Assembly (NCBI GenBank): GCA_943325355.2
Contig: CALPPA020000005.1
Coordinates: forward strand, 1-17,716
DNA length: 17,716 bases
Source: Klebsiella pneumoniae
GTDB lineage: Bacteria; Bacteroidota; Bacteroidia; Flavobacteriales; Flavobacteriaceae
Direction: 5' to 3'
A model generated the notes under the pieces. That model made no database searches and was not told the origin of the DNA. It saw only the letters and a program-made list of their open reading frames with translations. The stretch's first letter is position 1; every line of letters begins with the position of its first letter. The position numbers and the translations under genes were made by a program. Positions 15,029 through 17,716 of the stretch are shown here, in pieces.

Positions 15029-16906
15029 ATGGATACAAGTTTAGTTTTAGTTTTATTACTTTCTCCTTTTCTAGGATTTTTATTTAATGTTTTTCTAGGT
15101 AAAAAAGCAGGTAAAAACATCGCAGGGATTGTGGGAACGCTTTCTGTTGCAGTTTCTTTTGCGGTAACATTATATTTATTTGGTTACAACCAAGTGAATC
15201 CAGAACCAGTTGTCATCAACTTATTTGATTGGATTTCGATAGAAAGATTTAATGTAAATTTTGGTTTTCTTATAGACCAATTGTCCATAATTTGGTTGCT
15301 GTTTGTAACTGGGATTGGTTCGTTGATTCATTTGTATTCCATAAGTTATATGCACGATGATGAAAAAATGCATTCGTTTTTCGCTTATTTGAATCTGTTT
15401 ATTTTCTTTATGATTACGCTTGTCATTGGAAGCAATTTACTTGTGATGTTCATTGGTTGGGAAGGTGTTGGGCTTTGCTCCTATTTATTAATTGGTTTTT
15501 GGTATAAAAATCAAGATTTTAATGATGCTGCAAAAAAAGCTTTCATTATGAATAGGATTGGTGATTTAGGTTTTTTAATAGGAATATTTATTGTTGGCTC
15601 ACTATTCAACACTTTGGATTTTACTTCTCTAAGAAACATAATTACTACCGCAAGTGATATCAATGATTTATGGATTGCAATCGCTGCCTTGGCTTTGTTC
15701 ATTGGAGCATCAGGAAAATCAGCGCAAATTCCGTTATACACTTGGTTACCAGACGCAATGGCTGGACCTACGCCAGTTTCGGCATTGATACACGCTGCAA
15801 CAATGGTTACCGCTGGTATTTTTATGATTACAAGATTGAACTTCTTGTTTGATTACGTTCCTAGTGTTCAAAATATTATTGCCATTATCGGTGCAATAAC
15901 AGCTTTAGTTGCTGCAACGATTGCCTTGGTACAAAATGACATCAAAAAAGTATTGGCCTATTCTACCGTTTCGCAACTGGGGTTAATGTTCTTAGCTCTA
16001 GGATTGGGAGCTTATGAAATAGCCGTTTTTCACGTTATTACACACGCTTTCTTTAAAGCATGTTTGTTCTTGGGTTCAGGTTCGGTGATTCACGGATTGC
16101 ACGGGGAACAAGATATGCGAAAAATGGGTGGTTTGAAAAAAGCAATGCCTATCACTTTTATAACGATGTTGATTGCTGCTTTGGCAATTTCCGGAATATT
16201 CCCATTGGCAGGATTTTGGTCGAAAGACGAAATCTTGATGACTGCTTTTCACGAAAACAAAGCCTTATGGGTGATTGGTTCAATTGCTTCTATAATGACC
16301 GCGTTTTATATGTTTAGATTGATTTATTTGACCTTTTTCAACTCGTTTAGAGGAACTGAAGAGCAAAAACATCATTTACACGAAAGCCCAAGTTTGATAA
16401 CTTTACCTTTAATCATATTGGCCATCTTGTCTTTCTTTGGTGGAATTATCAGCTTGCCGGGACACAGTTGGTTGAATGAATATTTATCTCCGTTATTTTC
16501 GAAAGTGGCTCACGAAGAGCACACCTTTGGAACTACCGAATATATGTTGATGGCTGTTGCCACAATTGGCGCATTAATAGGAATTGGAATAGCTTACAAA
16601 AAATACTTGAAAGACAATACTATTCCTAGTGAAGATGCTGAAATCAGCGGTGTTTCGAAAGTATTATACAACAAATATTATGTTGACGAAGCCTACGATG
16701 CTCTTTTCGTAAAACCAACAAATGTATTGTCTAGTTTCTTTAGAGATTCTGTCGAAACCACTTTATCCACAATAGTTTTTGGATTAGGAAAAGTAACGAA
16801 TGAAATAGCTTTGCAGGGGAAAAGAATTCACAACGGAAGCGTTGGGTTGTACCTTTTTGCTTTTGTCATTGGCGTTGTTGCAATAATAACTTATTTATTT
16901 TTATAA
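15029..16906 (+). CDS. nuoL: NADH-quinone oxidoreductase subunit L
   Basis: The distal antiporter-like proton-pumping subunit (ND5 homologue), 625 residues, about 16 membrane helices including the C-terminal lateral helix. The proton-path residues are in place: Glu145 in FIGWEGVGLCSYLLIGFWY, Lys230 in GASGKSAQIPLYTWLPDAM, His255 in SALIHAATM, His339 and Lys343 in THAFFKACLF, and Asp400 in FWSKDEIL. Each numbers within one residue of E. coli where comparable. The stretch at about 455-520 holds a hydrophilic histidine-rich loop (HHLHES, HEEH). It starts 6 nt after nuoK and nuoM follows 13 nt later. Confidence 0.97.
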   Translation: MDTSLVLVLLLSPFLGFLFNVFLGKKAGKNIAGIVGTLSVAVSFAVTLYLFGYNQVNPEPVVINLFDWISIERFNVNFGFLIDQLSIIWLLFVTGIGSLIHLYSISYMHDDEKMHSFFAYLNLFIFFMITLVIGSNLLVMFIGWEGVGLCSYLLIGFWYKNQDFNDAAKKAFIMNRIGDLGFLIGIFIVGSLFNTLDFTSLRNIITTASDINDLWIAIAALALFIGASGKSAQIPLYTWLPDAMAGPTPVSALIHAATMVTAGIFMITRLNFLFDYVPSVQNIIAIIGAITALVAATIALVQNDIKKVLAYSTVSQLGLMFLALGLGAYEIAVFHVITHAFFKACLFLGSGSVIHGLHGEQDMRKMGGLKKAMPITFITMLIAALAISGIFPLAGFWSKDEILMTAFHENKALWVIGSIASIMTAFYMFRLIYLTFFNSFRGTEEQKHHLHESPSLITLPLIILAILSFFGGIISLPGHSWLNEYLSPLFSKVAHEEHTFGTTEYMLMAVATIGALIGIGIAYKKYLKDNTIPSEDAEISGVSKVLYNKYYVDEAYDALFVKPTNVLSSFFRDSVETTLSTIVFGLGKVTNEIALQGKRIHNGSVGLYLFAFVIGVVAIITYLFL

Positions 16907-16919
16907 TAATTTTTACATA

Positions 16920-17716
16920 ATGGATGTAACTACACTATTAATTATTCTTCTTGTTGGCGCATTTGTTACTTATTTTTCGGGCGATAAATGGGCTCCAAAA
17001 GTGGCTCTTCTTTTTGGCTTGACCGCTTTTGCCAGTTCAATTTGCTTACTGAGCCAATACAATTTAGGGTACGAAATAAACTACGCAAAACTCTGGATAG
17101 CAAAACCAAATGTTTATTTTGCTCTACAAGCTGATGGATTGGCCTTGGCGATGCTTTTGCTGACTACCGCATTGACTCCAATAATAATTTATTCTTCTTT
17201 TGAAAACACGTATAAAAATCCGAAAGCTTTTTACGCATTAATATTATTTATGTCGTTTGCGATGGCGGGAACTTTCCTTGCCTCTGACGGACTTTTATAT
17301 TACATTTTCTGGGAATTATCTTTGATTCCTATTTACTTTATCGCTCTGATTTGGGGTAATGGCGATACCGAAGAGCGTAAAAAAGCAGTGGTAAAATTCT
17401 TTATTTATACACTGGCTGGATCATTATTTATGCTGGTTGCTTTTATTTATTTGTACCAAAAAGCAGGAAGCTTTTTAATCAGCGATTTGACACAACTTAA
17501 ATTATCTTCATCAGAACAATTATGGATATTCCTGGCATTCTTTTTAGCGTATGCTATCAAGATTCCGTTGATTCCTTTTCATACTTGGCAGGCAGAAGTA
17601 TACCAAAAAGCTCCAACTGTAGGAACAATGCTTTTATCAGGTATTATGCTAAAAATGGGATTGTACAGCGTTATCCGCTGGCAATTGCCAATTGCGCCAT
17701 TGGCTGCAAAAGAATA
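16920..17716 (+). CDS. nuoM: NADH-quinone oxidoreductase subunit M, N-terminal part (3' end outside window)
   Basis: The first 265 codons of an antiporter-like subunit (ND4 homologue) that pumps one proton. The frame starts at the ATG at 16920, 13 nt after the nuoL stop, and runs to the window edge without a stop, about half of the usual 480-500 residues. Signature residues are Glu132 in IFWELSLIPIYF (equivalent to E. coli Glu144) and Lys214 with His221 in AIKIPLIPFHTW. The next stretch reads HTWQAEVYQKAPTVGTMLLS, whereas most NuoM proteins have HxWLPDAHxEAPT. The frame alignment is unbroken on both sides, so this is a real divergence and not a sequencing error. nuoN would be expected next, outside the window. 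Confidence 0.95.
   Translation, partial: MDVTTLLIILLVGAFVTYFSGDKWAPKVALLFGLTAFASSICLLSQYNLGYEINYAKLWIAKPNVYFALQADGLALAMLLLTTALTPIIIYSSFENTYKNPKAFYALILFMSFAMAGTFLASDGLLYYIFWELSLIPIYFIALIWGNGDTEERKKAVVKFFIYTLAGSLFMLVAFIYLYQKAGSFLISDLTQLKLSSSEQLWIFLAFFLAYAIKIPLIPFHTWQAEVYQKAPTVGTMLLSGIMLKMGLYSVIRWQLPIAPLAAKE

Noticed and set aside
1..17716. tRNA/rRNA genes, CRISPR arrays, transposases, phage or defence genes
   Set aside because: None was seen on reading both strands; the gaps are short and accounted for by promoters, hairpins and AT-rich spacer.

Overview
The window comes from a Bacteroidota genome, most likely Flavobacterium or a close Flavobacteriaceae relative. The DNA is AT-rich and most starts lack Shine-Dalgarno sequences. 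Several genes are preceded by the Bacteroidota -7 box TAnnTTTG. The nuo locus also has the shortened NuoG that I associate with this phylum. This assignment rests on pattern recognition, not on a database search.

Layout. Positions 3-1640 hold the C-terminal half of an RND efflux permease, cut by the window start and followed by a hairpin. Positions 1825-2829 encode a zinc-dependent NAD(P)-linked alcohol dehydrogenase with a strong terminator. A secreted TlpA/thioredoxin-like protein lies on the minus strand at 3099-4103. It diverges from aspS (aspartyl-tRNA synthetase, 4263-6014). A single-domain cold shock protein (6140-6334) follows, with its own promoter and a textbook terminator.

From 6556 to the end of the window runs the respiratory complex I operon, nuoA-B-C-D-E-F-G-H-I-J-K-L-M in canonical order, with nuoM cut by the window end. 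NuoE, NuoF and NuoG form the NADH-oxidising arm. NuoB, NuoC, NuoD and NuoI carry electrons to quinone. NuoA, H, J, K, L and M make the membrane proton-pumping arm. A promoter (TTG-N20-TATCTTTG) sits just before nuoA.

Most of the content is ordinary housekeeping. Two things stand out. First, NuoG is only 349 residues and lacks the large molybdopterin-oxidoreductase-like domain, yet keeps a rearranged four-cysteine set where the N7 cluster would be. Second, the nuo operon has two kinds of junction. Eight are tight (overlap to 23 nt), while four are long (56-109 nt), and every long one contains an inverted repeat. One of these, between nuoH and nuoI, is an elaborate hairpin resembling a family of repeated structured elements in Flavobacteria (possibly Flavo-1 RNA). 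Another, between nuoD and nuoE, adds a 2x20-bp CTTTGTG repeat. These elements divide the operon into A | BCD | EF | GH | IJKLM. I found no tRNA, rRNA, CRISPR array, insertion sequence or phage gene, and no gene-free stretch above 300 bases.
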